A stretch of 64,000 nucleotides of DNA from Streptomyces flaveolus (GCF_014648815.1 NZ_BMRV01000018.1:62001-126000); one strand, 5' to 3'. Counted from the first letter of the stretch, positions 24,928 to 33,648 are shown. The notes: generated by a model not told the origin, from the letters alone. Translations and numbers: made by a program.

Positions 24928-25641
24928 CTACCGGCGGTCGGGTCCGGACGGGTTCGCCGGACAGCCCCCGGTGCCTCCCCGAAGGGTCCGCTGCGTCAGG
25001 CGACCAGCCCGACGATGCTCCGGACCGTCAGCCACAGGCCGATCACCAGGGAGAGCGTGACGACCAGCTGTTCCTGGTGCTGCTCCAGCCGGCGCCCGCA
25101 GGGCGTTCAGGCGGGCGTTCGCGACCGCGGGCGCCCGGACCGCGTAGCTCTCCATGACGATGAGGCTGAGGGTGGCCAGCAGACAGTAGCCGCTCAGTGC
25201 GATCCAGTCGGCGAGGGTGGAGAGGCTCGCGTCGATGACGGTCGCGGCGCCGGCCGCGACCAGTCCCCAGGACTGCAGCAGCCATGCGAGCCCCGCTGCC
25301 GTGACCAGGGACGCGTCGTCGATCCGGGCGGCCCAGCGCGGCGGGCCGTGCGGGCGGGGCGGCCGGCGGTGCCGGTAGGCGCCGAACAGCACCAGTGCCA
25401 GACCGAGGGCGAGTTTCACGCCGAGCACGGCGGTCGAGTGCGCGGTGTGACGGGCCGGGGGCCGGCCGCCGGTCAGCAGCATGACGCAGGCGATCACCGC
25501 GACGAGGTTGACCAGCCACGACACCAGGAAGGCCAGGCCCTGACGAACGCCGCGCCGCGAGGACAGCAGCAGGATGAAGGCGCTGTTGTGCACAGGCCCC
25601 AGGGAGATGGCCGCACCGATGACGATCAGGTCGAGGACCAT
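24928..25641 (-). CDS. GAP-family (Sap/sulfolipid-addressing-like) membrane protein with probable frameshifted tail
   Basis: The open frame encodes 237 residues. Residues 1-180 form a polytopic membrane protein (MVLDLIVIGAAISLGPVHNS, then four or five hydrophobic helices) of the GAP/Sap family, related to the mycobacterial peptidolipid-exporting Gap and Sap. After about residue 181 (ARLNALRA) the frame becomes Pro/Gly/Arg-rich. The next frame over reads RLEQHQEQLVVTLSLVIGLW then LTVRSIVGLVA and stops at 24996-24998, exactly the expected last helix. One extra base near 25085-25100 explains this. Either the copy is damaged or there is a sequencing error. Correct extent without the shift would be 24996-25641. 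Confidence 0.7.
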   Translation of the reverse strand: MVLDLIVIGAAISLGPVHNSAFILLLSSRRGVRQGLAFLVSWLVNLVAVIACVMLLTGGRPPARHTAHSTAVLGVKLALGLALVLFGAYRHRRPPRPHGPPRWAARIDDASLVTAAGLAWLLQSWGLVAAGAATVIDASLSTLADWIALSGYCLLATLSLIVMESYAVRAPAVANARLNALRAPAGAAPGTAGRHALPGDRPVADGPEHRRAGRLTQRTLRGGTGGCPANPSGPDRR

Positions 25642-25888
25642 GGATCAGTCGCTCCTGGGTCTGGGACTGTCCGCCACCCGGCGTCGTGCGACCGGCCGGT
25701 AGGGGAAGGAGGCGTTGCTGCGGGCGCCGCGACCCGACTCTGCAAGCGGTGGACCCGGCCGGTCAAGCGGGCCACGCCCGTGAGCCTCGTCGGACCGTTC
25801 GGAAGGCGCATCGCCGGCGCTCACGCCCGCAACGGTCGCGGCGAAGCCACCGAGGCTCCCTCGGCCCGGCCGCTTCGGGGCGTCGGGC

Positions 25889-26776
25889 TCAGGCGAGCAC
25901 GGCCGGCCTGAGTGTCTCCTCGCACCAGCGGCGGAAGCCCGTGGGCGCCGTGTCCGGTGTGCTGGGTGCGGACGAGCCGTAGAAGCCCTGGGTGTCCATC
26001 GCGGCGGCCATGTCGGCCAGGCCCCGGGCGCCGTCCTGGCTCGCCCCGAAGCGCAGGGCCGTCGCCCCGTACTCCGCCGGGGTGGTCTCCCGCACCCGCA
26101 CCGGGCGGTCCAGTACGTCGCACATGACCCGCGCCATGCCCTCGGGTGTGAGGTCGTCGGGACCGACCAGCGGCACGTCGGCCCGGCCGGTCCAGGTGTC
26201 GTCGAGCAGCAGCCGGGCCGCCGTCGCGGCGATGTCTCCGGTGGCACAGGTCCGCAGGACCCGGTCCGCGGCGTACGCCACCCGGAACTCGCCCGTGGAG
26301 CGGAGGGCCGCCGCCTGACCGAGCAGGTTCTCCATCAGGAAGGGCGGGCACAGCGCCCGGTAGTGCACGCCGGTGGCCGCGATGCGGTCGTCCATGGCGA
26401 GCGACGCGGAGATCGGCCCGGCGTTCTTCGCGACGCCGCGCCCCAGGCTGGAGACGGCGACGACCCGTCGGACACCGTGCCGCCCGATCACCTCGCACAG
26501 CGGCAGCGTGAAGTCGCGGAAGTGGCCCTCGACACTGTCGGCGCCCGGCGCGGGCGGCACCAGCCAGAACACCCGGTCGGCTCCGTCGCAGGCCGCGCCG
26601 AGGATCTCGGGGTCGGCGTGCGAGCCCTGGAACACCTCGGCCCTCTCGCGTGCCCGGGGGGTGAGACGGCCGGGGTCGCGGGCGATCACCCGGACCGCGG
26701 CCCCCTCGTCCACGGCGTCGAGAACGGTGTCGAGGACCTGTCGGCCGATACCGCCGGTCGGGGTGGTGATGACGAT
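25889..26776 (-). CDS. NmrA-like NAD(P)-binding protein
   Basis: A 295-residue atypical short-chain dehydrogenase. The nucleotide loop is TTPTGGIGRQVLD near residue 6; VRVIARDPGRL gives the end of beta2, and RRVVAVSSLGRGV the central strand. There is no clear Tyr-x3-Lys catalytic pair, so redox sensing or quinone-type reduction is more likely than classical dehydrogenase activity. GTG 26776 is preferred over TTG 26788 because a CGGAG sequence is well spaced from it. Divergent from a LysR gene, whose target it probably is. Confidence 0.82.
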   Translation of the reverse strand: MVITTPTGGIGRQVLDTVLDAVDEGAAVRVIARDPGRLTPRARERAEVFQGSHADPEILGAACDGADRVFWLVPPAPGADSVEGHFRDFTLPLCEVIGRHGVRRVVAVSSLGRGVAKNAGPISASLAMDDRIAATGVHYRALCPPFLMENLLGQAAALRSTGEFRVAYAADRVLRTCATGDIAATAARLLLDDTWTGRADVPLVGPDDLTPEGMARVMCDVLDRPVRVRETTPAEYGATALRFGASQDGARGLADMAAAMDTQGFYGSSAPSTPDTAPTGFRRWCEETLRPAVLA

Positions 26777-26915
26777 CACGGGAAACAACTCCGGTTCAAG
26801 GAAGGGAGGATGGAGAAACGCACCGGGTCACGGACCCGCCCCGTACGGGGCTCCGGCGCCTGTTCATCCTGTTCCGCGGCCGGGCGGAACTGAAGGACCG
26901 TTAGGATCCCGGTTG

Positions 26916-26930
26916 TTACCCTGAGGGCAA
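26916..26930. promoter_or_regulatory. LysR-type dyad TTACCCT-G-AGGGCAA
   Basis: TTACCCTGAGGGCAA is an interrupted palindrome (12 of 14 arm bases pair) centred at 26923, in the 175-base gap between the divergent nmrA-like and lysR genes. It starts 36 bases before the lysR ATG. It fits the T-N11-A layout of LysR recognition sites. Confidence 0.55.
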
Positions 26931-26951
26931 TACCGAAGGGAGGCGGAGAAC

Positions 26952-27788
26952 ATGGAGTCCCGTTCCCTGCGCTATTTCGTCGCGGTCGCCGAGGAACTCA
27001 ACTTCGCCCGTGCCGCCGAGCGGCTGGGCATCTCGCCGCCGCCCCTGTCCCGGGCGATCCGCCGGCTGGAGGCCGAGCTGGGCGTCGCCCTGTTCGAGCG
27101 GACCACGCACCACGTGACCAGGACCCCGGCCGGGGACGTCCTGCTCACCGAGGCCCGCGTCGCGCTGGACGCACTGGAGGCGGCCGGGCGCCGAGCGCGG
27201 CGCGCGGCGGCGGGTCCGCAGCTGGTGCTGGCCGTGAAGGCCGACGGGGACGCGGGACTGCTCGAGCCGATCCTGACGCGCTACGCGTCCGAACCGGGTT
27301 CCGTGCCGGTCGCCGTCCGGCTGTGCGGCTGGCAGGAACAGCCGGAGCTGCTGCGCGGCGGCGAGGCGGACGTCGCCCTGGTGCACGCGCCGTTCGACGG
27401 CACCGGCCTCGACAGCGAGACGCTGGTCGTCGAACCGCGCGTCGCCGTCCTCGCCTCGGACCACCCGCTGGCCGCACGCGACCGGTTGGAGCTGGCCGAT
27501 CTCGGCTGGAGCCCCGGCACCGTGGAGCGGCACATCGACGAGGCCAGGCGCGGCCGGGGCGATCTGGCCCAGGTGCTCACGGCCGTCTCGCTCGGGGAGG
27601 CCGTCACCCTGCTGCCCGCCTCGGTCGCCGTGCGCTACCCGCGCCCGGGCGTCGCCTACCGCCCGGTGTCCGACGCGCCGCCGGTCGCCCTCGCCCTCGC
27701 CTGGCCCCAGGAGTCCCGGTCGACGGCCACCGCCGCACTCGTACGCGTGGCGGCCGAGGTCGCCGAGAGCGCCCGCGCCGGAGCGTAG
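26952..27788 (+). CDS. LysR-family transcriptional regulator
   Basis: A 278-residue LysR protein. The helix-turn-helix is in SLRYFVAVAEELNFARAAER followed by LGISPPPLSRAIRRLEAELG. The effector domain begins near residue 90 (LVLAVKADGDAGLL) and is shorter than average, with a truncated-looking middle. ATG 26952 is preceded by GGAGG. The facing nmrA-like gene is the likely target, giving a typical LysR/oxidoreductase pair; ligand unknown. Confidence 0.9.
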   Translation: MESRSLRYFVAVAEELNFARAAERLGISPPPLSRAIRRLEAELGVALFERTTHHVTRTPAGDVLLTEARVALDALEAAGRRARRAAAGPQLVLAVKADGDAGLLEPILTRYASEPGSVPVAVRLCGWQEQPELLRGGEADVALVHAPFDGTGLDSETLVVEPRVAVLASDHPLAARDRLELADLGWSPGTVERHIDEARRGRGDLAQVLTAVSLGEAVTLLPASVAVRYPRPGVAYRPVSDAPPVALALAWPQESRSTATAALVRVAAEVAESARAGA

Positions 27789-27825
27789 GCGAACCGGACA
27801 GCAGACCCCCGGGCTGCCGCGCCCC

Positions 27826-29970
27826 TCAGCCCGTGGCGTCCACCAGGGCCAGTTCGTGCAGGCGATCCGGCGGGCCCGGACGGGCGTAGTACCAGCCCTG
27901 GGCCGTGTCGCAGCCCAGGATGCGCAGTTGCTCGGCCTGCGCGCCAGTCTCCACCCCCTCCACGGTCACCGTGAGGTCCAGGCTGTGGGCCAGGGCGACG
28001 ATGCCCTCGACGATCTTGAGGTCGACGGGGTCCGCCGGGAACCGCTGCATGCTCTGGGTGAAGGAACGGTCCAGTTTGAGGACGCTCACCGGCAGCCGGC
28101 GCAGGTTGGCGAGGTTGGAGTAGCCGGTGCCGAAGTCGTCCAGGGCGATGTCCACGCCCATCTCGGCCAGCCGGCGCAGCGGCTTCAGCAGGTCGTCGTC
28201 CGCGCCGATGAGCGCGGACTCCGTCACCTCCAGGCAGAGCGCGTCGGGTGCGACGCCGGTGCGTTCCAGGATCTCTATGGTGTCCTGGACCAGCCCGGGG
28301 TGGGTGAGCTGGCAGGGCGAGAGGTTGACGTTGATCCGCAGCGGCCCCGCCGCGGTCGTCTCGCCGTACCGCTCCCGCCACGCGCGGGCCTGCCGCACGG
28401 ACTGCTCGAGCACCCAGCGGCCCAGCGGAACGATCAGCCCGGTGTGCTCGGCGAGCGGGATGAAGCGGTCCGGGCCGAGCACGCCGTGCTGCGGGTGCAG
28501 CCAGCGCACCAGGGCCTCGGCGCCGTGCACGCTGCCGTCGCCGAGGTGCACCAGCGGCTGGTACTCGATGAAGAACTCGCCCCGCTCCAGGGCCGCCGGC
28601 AGCGCGGTCGTCAGCCCGTGCCGGGTGATGACCCGGGCGTCGGCCTCCGGGTCGGCGAGCTCGAAGCGGTTGCCGCCCGCCGACTTGGCCCGGTACATGG
28701 TGATGTCGGCGCTGCGCAGCACCTCCGCCGGGCTGCGTTCGCCCGCCGGGCCCTCGACGATGCCGATGCTGCCGCGCACGGTCAGTTCACGGCCGTCGAT
28801 GCTGATGGGCGCGAGCAGCGCGTTCATGATGCGCCCGGCGAGTTCGTCCACCTCGTGCCGGGTGTCCGGGCCGGTGGTCAGCGCCACGAACTCGTCGCCG
28901 CCGAGCCGGGCGACCATCTCGCCGGGTGCGGTGGCGCAGGCCTGGAGCCGGTCGGCGACCTCCACGAGCAGCCGGTCTCCTGCCGCGTGGCCGAGGCTGT
29001 CGTTGACGGTCTTGAAGCCGTCGAGGTCGAGGTAGCACAGGCCGAACCGCTGGCCGGGGCCCGCGCCGAGGGCCTTCTCCAGGCGCTCGAAGAAGAAGCT
29101 GCGGTTGGGCAGGCCGGTGAGGGCGTCGTGGGTGGCCTCGTAGCGCAGCCGCAGATTGAGCAGCCGGCGCTCGGTGGTGTCCTCCATCAGCGCGAGCTGG
29201 TACTGCGGGCTGCCGTCGGGGTCGCGCAGCAGGGAGACGGTCAGGTTGGTCCACAGGACCGTACCGTCGGGGCGGTAGAAGGCCTTCTCGCAGTGATAGG
29301 CCTCGCGTTCGCCGCGCACCAGTTCCTGGTAGAGCCGCCAGGTCTGGGGCGCGTCGTCGGGGTGGGTCCACTCCCTGACGTTGCGGCCGCGCAGCGAGGG
29401 GTCGGTCAGGCCGAACATGCGGGTCAGGGCGCCGTTGACCTGGAGGATGTTGCCGTCGAGGTCCGCGATGCCGATGCCTATGGCCGCGCCCTCGAAGACC
29501 GCGCGGAAGCGGGCCTCACTGGCGTGCAGCGCCTCGGCCACCACGCCCTGCGCCTTCAGGGCGGCCTGCGCGATGGCCTCCTGCTCGGCGAGCGTCCGGC
29601 CGCGCAGCGCCCCGGCGAACCCGGCCGCCATGGCGTGCTGGATCCGTGCCGACCGCGCCCGCAGGGCCTCGGCGTCGCCGTCCTCGCCGCAGTACAGCAC
29701 CAGGTAGGCGTCCACGCAGTCCAGCGTGCGGGTGAGCGCGTCGGGGTCGGTGCAGTGCACGTCGACGAGGGCCGCGCCGACCGCCTTCGCCTCCTCGGTG
29801 TCGAGGCTCCGGGCCCGCAGCAGCTCGCTCAGCCGGCGGGCCAGCGGCATCAGTTCTTCCTCGAACTCGGGCCGGGTCGACGACGTCGAGGTCACCGGGT
29901 ACACCGCGCGGCTCCAGATCGTCGCGAACCGTCGGAGTCTGTCCTCCGGCCCGCCCGGCTCCGCGGTCAC
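27826..29970 (-). CDS. rmdA: PAS-GGDEF-EAL cyclic di-GMP enzyme RmdA
   Basis: A 714-residue cytoplasmic protein from GTG 29970. It has an N-terminal helical region (1-150), a PAS/PAC domain (about 152-270: RFRAVFEGAAIGIGIADLDG and EDTTERRL) and a GGDEF domain (about 280-440). The active-site RLGGDEF is intact at residues 355-361. An EAL domain (about 452-705) has intact EALVRW at 485-490, plus NVNLSPCQL and DDFGTGYSN. No transmembrane segments. This is the architecture of S. coelicolor RmdA (SCO0928 from memory), a phosphodiesterase that delays or tunes aerial development through c-di-GMP. It overlaps the upstream methyltransferase gene by 4 bases. Confidence 0.92.
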   Translation of the reverse strand: MTAEPGGPEDRLRRFATIWSRAVYPVTSTSSTRPEFEEELMPLARRLSELLRARSLDTEEAKAVGAALVDVHCTDPDALTRTLDCVDAYLVLYCGEDGDAEALRARSARIQHAMAAGFAGALRGRTLAEQEAIAQAALKAQGVVAEALHASEARFRAVFEGAAIGIGIADLDGNILQVNGALTRMFGLTDPSLRGRNVREWTHPDDAPQTWRLYQELVRGEREAYHCEKAFYRPDGTVLWTNLTVSLLRDPDGSPQYQLALMEDTTERRLLNLRLRYEATHDALTGLPNRSFFFERLEKALGAGPGQRFGLCYLDLDGFKTVNDSLGHAAGDRLLVEVADRLQACATAPGEMVARLGGDEFVALTTGPDTRHEVDELAGRIMNALLAPISIDGRELTVRGSIGIVEGPAGERSPAEVLRSADITMYRAKSAGGNRFELADPEADARVITRHGLTTALPAALERGEFFIEYQPLVHLGDGSVHGAEALVRWLHPQHGVLGPDRFIPLAEHTGLIVPLGRWVLEQSVRQARAWRERYGETTAAGPLRINVNLSPCQLTHPGLVQDTIEILERTGVAPDALCLEVTESALIGADDDLLKPLRRLAEMGVDIALDDFGTGYSNLANLRRLPVSVLKLDRSFTQSMQRFPADPVDLKIVEGIVALAHSLDLTVTVEGVETGAQAEQLRILGCDTAQGWYYARPGPPDRLHELALVDATG

Positions 29971-30779
29971 GCCGTACGCCCCACGCCCGCGAAGCCGGAG
30001 AAGGCATACGGGTCCTCGTCCTCCGGCGCCGTCTCGGGCCGCCAGCGCGGCATAGGAACCAGTCCGGGTTCCACCATGTCGTACCCCTCGAAGAACCGGG
30101 CGATCTCGTCGCGCGAACGCATGATCAGCGGATTGCGGATGTCCTTGTACACGTCCACCGCGCCCCCGGCCCGCTCGGCGGGCAGCGGGATCCCCTCGTA
30201 CGAGGCGTGCGTGAGGACGAGCAGGCTGCCGGGTGCGAGCGCGTCGCTCAGCTCGGCCACCGCCGCGTAGGGGTCGTCCGCGTCTTCCACGAAGTGCAGT
30301 ATGGCAACGAGCAGGAGGGCCACCGGCCGATTCAGGTCGATCAGCCGCTCCACCTGGGGGCTGGTGAGGATGTCCTGCGGCTTGAGCAGGTCGGCGGCCA
30401 CGACGTCCGCGTCCTCGGCGCCCTCCAGGACCGCCTGGCTGTGCGCCACCGCGACCGGGTCGTGGTCGACGTACACCACGCGGGCGCCGGGCCGGGCCGC
30501 CCGGGCCACCTCGTGGACGTTGCCGTGGGTGGGGATGCCGGAGCCGATGTCCAGGAACTGGTCGATGCCCTCCCGGGCCGCGAAGCGCACGGCGCGGCGC
30601 ATGAACGCCCGGTTCGCCTGCATGATCTTGGGGAGCCCCGGCAGGAACTCCATGGCCCTGCGGGCCGCTTCGCGGTCGACCTCGAAGTTGTGCGAACCGC
30701 CCAGGTAGAAGTCGTAGATGCGGGACACGCTCGGCACCGAGATGTCGATGCTCCGTGGGGCCCAGGCGGGACGCTCCAT
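29967..30779 (-). CDS. SAM-dependent methyltransferase, DUF574 type
   Basis: A 270-residue protein of the actinobacterial methyltransferase family once called DUF574. Landmarks are PSVSRIYDFYLGGSHNFEVD and NRAFMRRAVRF. The SAM loop FLDIGSGIPTHGNVHEVA lies around residues 75-92, followed by VVYVDHDPVAVAHS and VALLLVAILHFVEDADDPYA. The family is very expanded in Streptomyces and its substrates are unknown. The 4-base overlap with rmdA makes them a translationally coupled pair, which hints at a role in c-di-GMP-linked development; that is inference only. Confidence 0.9.
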   Translation of the reverse strand: MERPAWAPRSIDISVPSVSRIYDFYLGGSHNFEVDREAARRAMEFLPGLPKIMQANRAFMRRAVRFAAREGIDQFLDIGSGIPTHGNVHEVARAARPGARVVYVDHDPVAVAHSQAVLEGAEDADVVAADLLKPQDILTSPQVERLIDLNRPVALLLVAILHFVEDADDPYAAVAELSDALAPGSLLVLTHASYEGIPLPAERAGGAVDVYKDIRNPLIMRSRDEIARFFEGYDMVEPGLVPMPRWRPETAPEDEDPYAFSGFAGVGRTA

Positions 30780-30930
30780 CTATCTCTCCAAGGCTCGGGC
30801 GATCCGGTGTTCGAGCTGAGGCTACTGATCGCCCGCCGAACGGGCGAGCCCGAGCGGAGATTGACCGTCCGTTCCCGGTCACTGCCTGCGGCACGTGCCG
30901 GGCGCCAAGGCACGCCAAAGCACGCGAATG

Positions 30931-30968
30931 GGGCCGTCCCCTCCGCCTGGACACGGAGGGGACGGCCC
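30931..30968 (-). terminator. Strong 15-bp hairpin terminator
   Basis: GGGCCGTCCCCTCCG (30931-30945) and CGGAGGGGACGGCCC (30954-30968) pair perfectly over 15 bp with an 8-base loop. It lies 15 bases past the stop of the secreted-repeat lipoprotein gene, separating it from the methyltransferase-rmdA operon on the same strand. Confidence 0.8.
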
Positions 30969-30982
30969 TGGGGAGGGTGCCG

Positions 30983-31927
30983 TCACTTCTTCGGCGCGCC
31001 GACCGGCTTTCCGTCGGGTGCGACGGCGTACCAGGTGCCGCCGACACCCTGGCCGTTGGTGTCGCCGGCCTTCTTGTCACCCGCGAAGGTGTAGATCGGC
31101 CAGCAGTCGACCGTCTGCTGCGCGGCGCCGTCGGGCCGGGTGAAGCTCATCAGGCCCTTCTTCACGACGCCCTTGGTGTCGTTGGCCTCCACCGGGGCCA
31201 CGACCGGCCACTTCTCCAGGCAGGCTCCGGTGCACGCGGAGACCGGCTTCGGCCACGCCTCGTCCTTCATGAAGCGGTAGACGGTCATGCCGTTCTTGTC
31301 GACGACGATCTCGCCGAGTTCGGGATCGTTGCGGGTGGAGAGTCCCGCCAGGTCGGCGGCCTTGGCCTTCTTGCCGTCGGGGGCGAGGGCGTACCACTTG
31401 CCGCCGACGCCCTGGCCCTTGACCTCCCCGACGGCGTCCTTGGCGTAGCGGTACGCCGGCCAGCCGCCGATGGTCAGCTGCTTGGTGCCGTCGGCGCGGG
31501 TGACCTCGCCGAGCAGCGACTCGTCGATGCCCTCGCCGGCGATGGCGTCGTCCGCGGCCACCGGCGGCCAGGCCGTGGCGCAGTCGGCCTCGCACGTCGT
31601 CTTGGGCGGCTGGGCGGTGTCCTGGTCGAACCGGTAGAGGGTGCGGCCGCTGCCGTCGGTCACGAGCTCGCCCAGTTCGGCGTTCGCGGAGACGGACAGC
31701 TTGCCGGCGGAGACCGGCGGAGCCGCGGAGGCCTGGCCGCCCTTCGCGCCGAGGCCGTCGCCGCTACCGGCTCCGGCGCCGATGGTGCTGACGTCACCGG
31801 GGACGGCCGTCGCACCCACGTTCTGGCTGCCCGTGGCGCTGCCGCCGTCCTGACCGCACGCCGTCGTCAGCGCCAGCACCGCCGCAGCGCTCGCCACGAG
31901 TGAGGCGCTCCGCCAGGAGGTCTTCAT
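30983..31927 (-). CDS. Secreted-repeat lipoprotein (PF03640-type)
   Basis: A 314-residue lipoprotein. The signal MKTSWRSASLVASAAAVLAL ends in the lipobox LTTAC with Cys at residue 24. After an Ala/Gly/Ser-rich linker (25-75) come four copies of the secreted repeat of unknown function. Each has a GELV/GEIV-type start, T-x-YRF-x-D and a Cys-x3-C-x4-WP motif (CEADCATAWPP, CTGACLEKWPV), interleaved with a GWPAYRY / CWPIYTF half. The paired repeats suggest beta-rich extracellular domains that may bind a cofactor, but function is unproven. A single-gene unit with its own terminator. Confidence 0.9.
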   Translation of the reverse strand: MKTSWRSASLVASAAAVLALTTACGQDGGSATGSQNVGATAVPGDVSTIGAGAGSGDGLGAKGGQASAAPPVSAGKLSVSANAELGELVTDGSGRTLYRFDQDTAQPPKTTCEADCATAWPPVAADDAIAGEGIDESLLGEVTRADGTKQLTIGGWPAYRYAKDAVGEVKGQGVGGKWYALAPDGKKAKAADLAGLSTRNDPELGEIVVDKNGMTVYRFMKDEAWPKPVSACTGACLEKWPVVAPVEANDTKGVVKKGLMSFTRPDGAAQQTVDCWPIYTFAGDKKAGDTNGQGVGGTWYAVAPDGKPVGAPKK

Positions 31928-32228
31928 CGTCAATCCCCGATCATCGCAAAGGTGTTGCGGCGCCCTGCTGCGCCGCGGCACGACACTGGGTACGCGCGAG
32001 GACGCGGGTTGTGTTCAACCGGGGAGCGGAATTCTTTCCGGCCAGGGCCCGGCCGCCTCGGGCCGTCGCGGGAGAGGACGGTCCGCCCGCTTCTCCCCGT
32101 ACTCGCGTACGGATCCGCGCGTGGGCGACCGGCCGCTGGTCAAACCGTCCGCCGGCCCATATCCCTCGTTCGGGGCAATCGCCGGCTTCTCCCGCGTGGC
32201 ACCGCGCGCCAAGCCCGATGATCTCGTC
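31928..32228. other. Divergent intergenic region
   Basis: About 300 bases between the secreted-repeat lipoprotein and the proline-rich protein. It should hold both promoters. An open frame continues upstream of 32229 to a GTG at 32121, but that extension has no signal-peptide character and no ribosome-binding site. Nothing else is recognisable. Confidence 0.4.
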
Positions 32229-32855
32229 GTGCATGGACCCGAACCGACCCGATCCGCCGTCGCCGGACGGGTGTTGGCCCTGGTGACGCTGACGTTCACC
32301 CTCGTCGGCACACCGGTGGGCACGGCACAGGCCGACGCCTGTGCGTATGCCTCGACCGGCCCGGGCGGCACCGAGGCGGTGGTGGTCGCCGGGAGTGTCT
32401 CCTGGCCCGACTTCCCACCGTGCCCGGAGCCCACACCCCCGCCTCCGCCGCCGCCCACTCCCACGCCGACGCCACCGCCCACTCCCACGCCGACGCCACC
32501 GCCGCCTCCGCCGCCGCCTCCGAAGCCCACGCCGCCACCGCCGCCCGCGCCGAAACCCCCGCCACCACCCGCCCCGAAACCCGAGCCGCCCCCGCGCCCG
32601 GCGCCGGCACGTCCGACGCCCGCACCGACACCGACGCCCTCACCGACGCCACCGCCGGTCCGGCCCGCCGCTCCCGCGCCCGCACCGTCGGCCACTCCGG
32701 CACCCCGCCCGTCGCTGACCCCGGTGCACTACCCGCGGTACCGCACCGCCCGGGTGCAGCAGCGGTCCTCCGGCGGGGCCACCTCACCCCTCGTCTTCGT
32801 CCTGCTCATCACGGTGCCCGCGCTGGTAGCCGTCGCCGCGCTGCGCGCGCGCTGA
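32229..32855 (+). CDS. Secreted proline-rich protein with C-terminal membrane anchor
   Basis: About 208 residues from GTG 32229. A signal-peptide-like segment VLALVTLTFTLVGTPVGTAQ ends in an AQA site near residue 35. A short DACAYAS segment with few cysteines is followed by roughly 100 residues of Pro/Thr/Lys/Ala low-complexity repeats (blocks of TPTPTPP and PPAPKPP). The C-terminus is a hydrophobic helix, TSPLVFVLLITVPALVAVAA, ending LRAR. The Pro-rich stalk and terminal anchor suggest a wall-spanning protein exposed at the surface. There is no LPxTG motif. Start uncertain: no clear ribosome-binding site is seen. 16 bases before the DUF4239 gene. Confidence 0.72.
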   Translation: MHGPEPTRSAVAGRVLALVTLTFTLVGTPVGTAQADACAYASTGPGGTEAVVVAGSVSWPDFPPCPEPTPPPPPPPTPTPTPPPTPTPTPPPPPPPPPKPTPPPPPAPKPPPPPAPKPEPPPRPAPARPTPAPTPTPSPTPPPVRPAAPAPAPSATPAPRPSLTPVHYPRYRTARVQQRSSGGATSPLVFVLLITVPALVAVAALRAR

Positions 32856-32871
32856 TCCCTGGAGGCTTCTC

Positions 32872-33636
32872 TTGCCGGAATGGCTTGTTCTGATCCTCGC
32901 GATGCTGGCCGCCTGCGCCGTCGTCGTCATCGTCACGATCCTGCGGCACCGCACAGCGTCCGACGACGAGGACCCCACCGAGACACCGGACGTCATCGAG
33001 TACATGACGATGTGGATCGGTGTGGTGTACGCCATCGTCCTGGGCCTGGCCATCGCCGGTGTCTGGGAGGCGCGCAGCGCCGCCGAGGACCACGTGCAGG
33101 CGGAGGCCGTCGCCCTGCACGAGATCTCCGAGCGCGTCCGGGTCTATCCACCCGATGTCCGTGACCGCATCCGGGAGGATGTCAACGCCTATGTCGGACA
33201 CGTCGTCACGACCGAGTGGAAGTCCATGGCCGACGACGGCCAGGTCACCGAGCGCGGCACCGAACTCCTCGACAAGGTCCGTGCGGACGTCACCGACTAC
33301 GAGCCGAGGTCGGACTTCGAGGCCCAGGCCTACCAGCCGCTCGTCGACCAGGTGGCCGCCGCGGACCAGGCCCGCATCTCCCGGTCGGAGTCGACGGGGG
33401 CCACGATGCCGGGCGTGGTGTGGTTCGGGCTCATCGCCGGTGCCGTCGTCACCATCGGCATGGTCTTCGCCCTGCAGATCCGGCGCACCACACGGGAACT
33501 GGTCCTCGCCGGGCTGTTCTCCGCGCTGATCGCCTTCCTGCTCTTCCTGATCTGGGACTTCGACGCGCCCTACAGCCGCGGGGTCGCGGCATCGACGGAG
33601 CCGTTCCTGAACCTCTTCCCGGGCGTCAAGGGCTGA
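32872..33636 (+). CDS. DUF4239 (bestrophin-like) membrane protein
   Basis: A 254-residue protein from TTG 32872 with CTGGAGG upstream. It has an N-terminal helix WLVLILAMLAACAVVVIVTI and a second helix WIGVVYAIVLGLAIAGVW. A long soluble region of about 110 residues, charged and helical (SERVRVYPPDVRDRIREDVN), is followed by two C-terminal helices, VWFGLIAGAVVTIGMVFALQ and ELVLAGLFSALIAFLLFLIW. This topology and the E-A-x-A-L-x-E-I-S pattern match DUF4239, distantly related to bestrophin channels. Function unknown. Probably cotranscribed with the proline-rich gene. Confidence 0.83.
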   Translation: MPEWLVLILAMLAACAVVVIVTILRHRTASDDEDPTETPDVIEYMTMWIGVVYAIVLGLAIAGVWEARSAAEDHVQAEAVALHEISERVRVYPPDVRDRIREDVNAYVGHVVTTEWKSMADDGQVTERGTELLDKVRADVTDYEPRSDFEAQAYQPLVDQVAAADQARISRSESTGATMPGVVWFGLIAGAVVTIGMVFALQIRRTTRELVLAGLFSALIAFLLFLIWDFDAPYSRGVAASTEPFLNLFPGVKG

Positions 33637-33648
33637 CCTGCCCCGCAC

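Noticed and set aside
27856..30270. 804-codon plus-strand frame across rmdA
   Set aside because: Antisense of rmdA and its methyltransferase partner, both with intact motifs on the minus strand.
32015..32695. Glycine-rich minus-strand frame resembling a PE-PGRS or silk-like protein
   Set aside because: It is the complement of the proline-codon repeats of the plus-strand stalk protein; Gly runs are the reverse complement of Pro codons.
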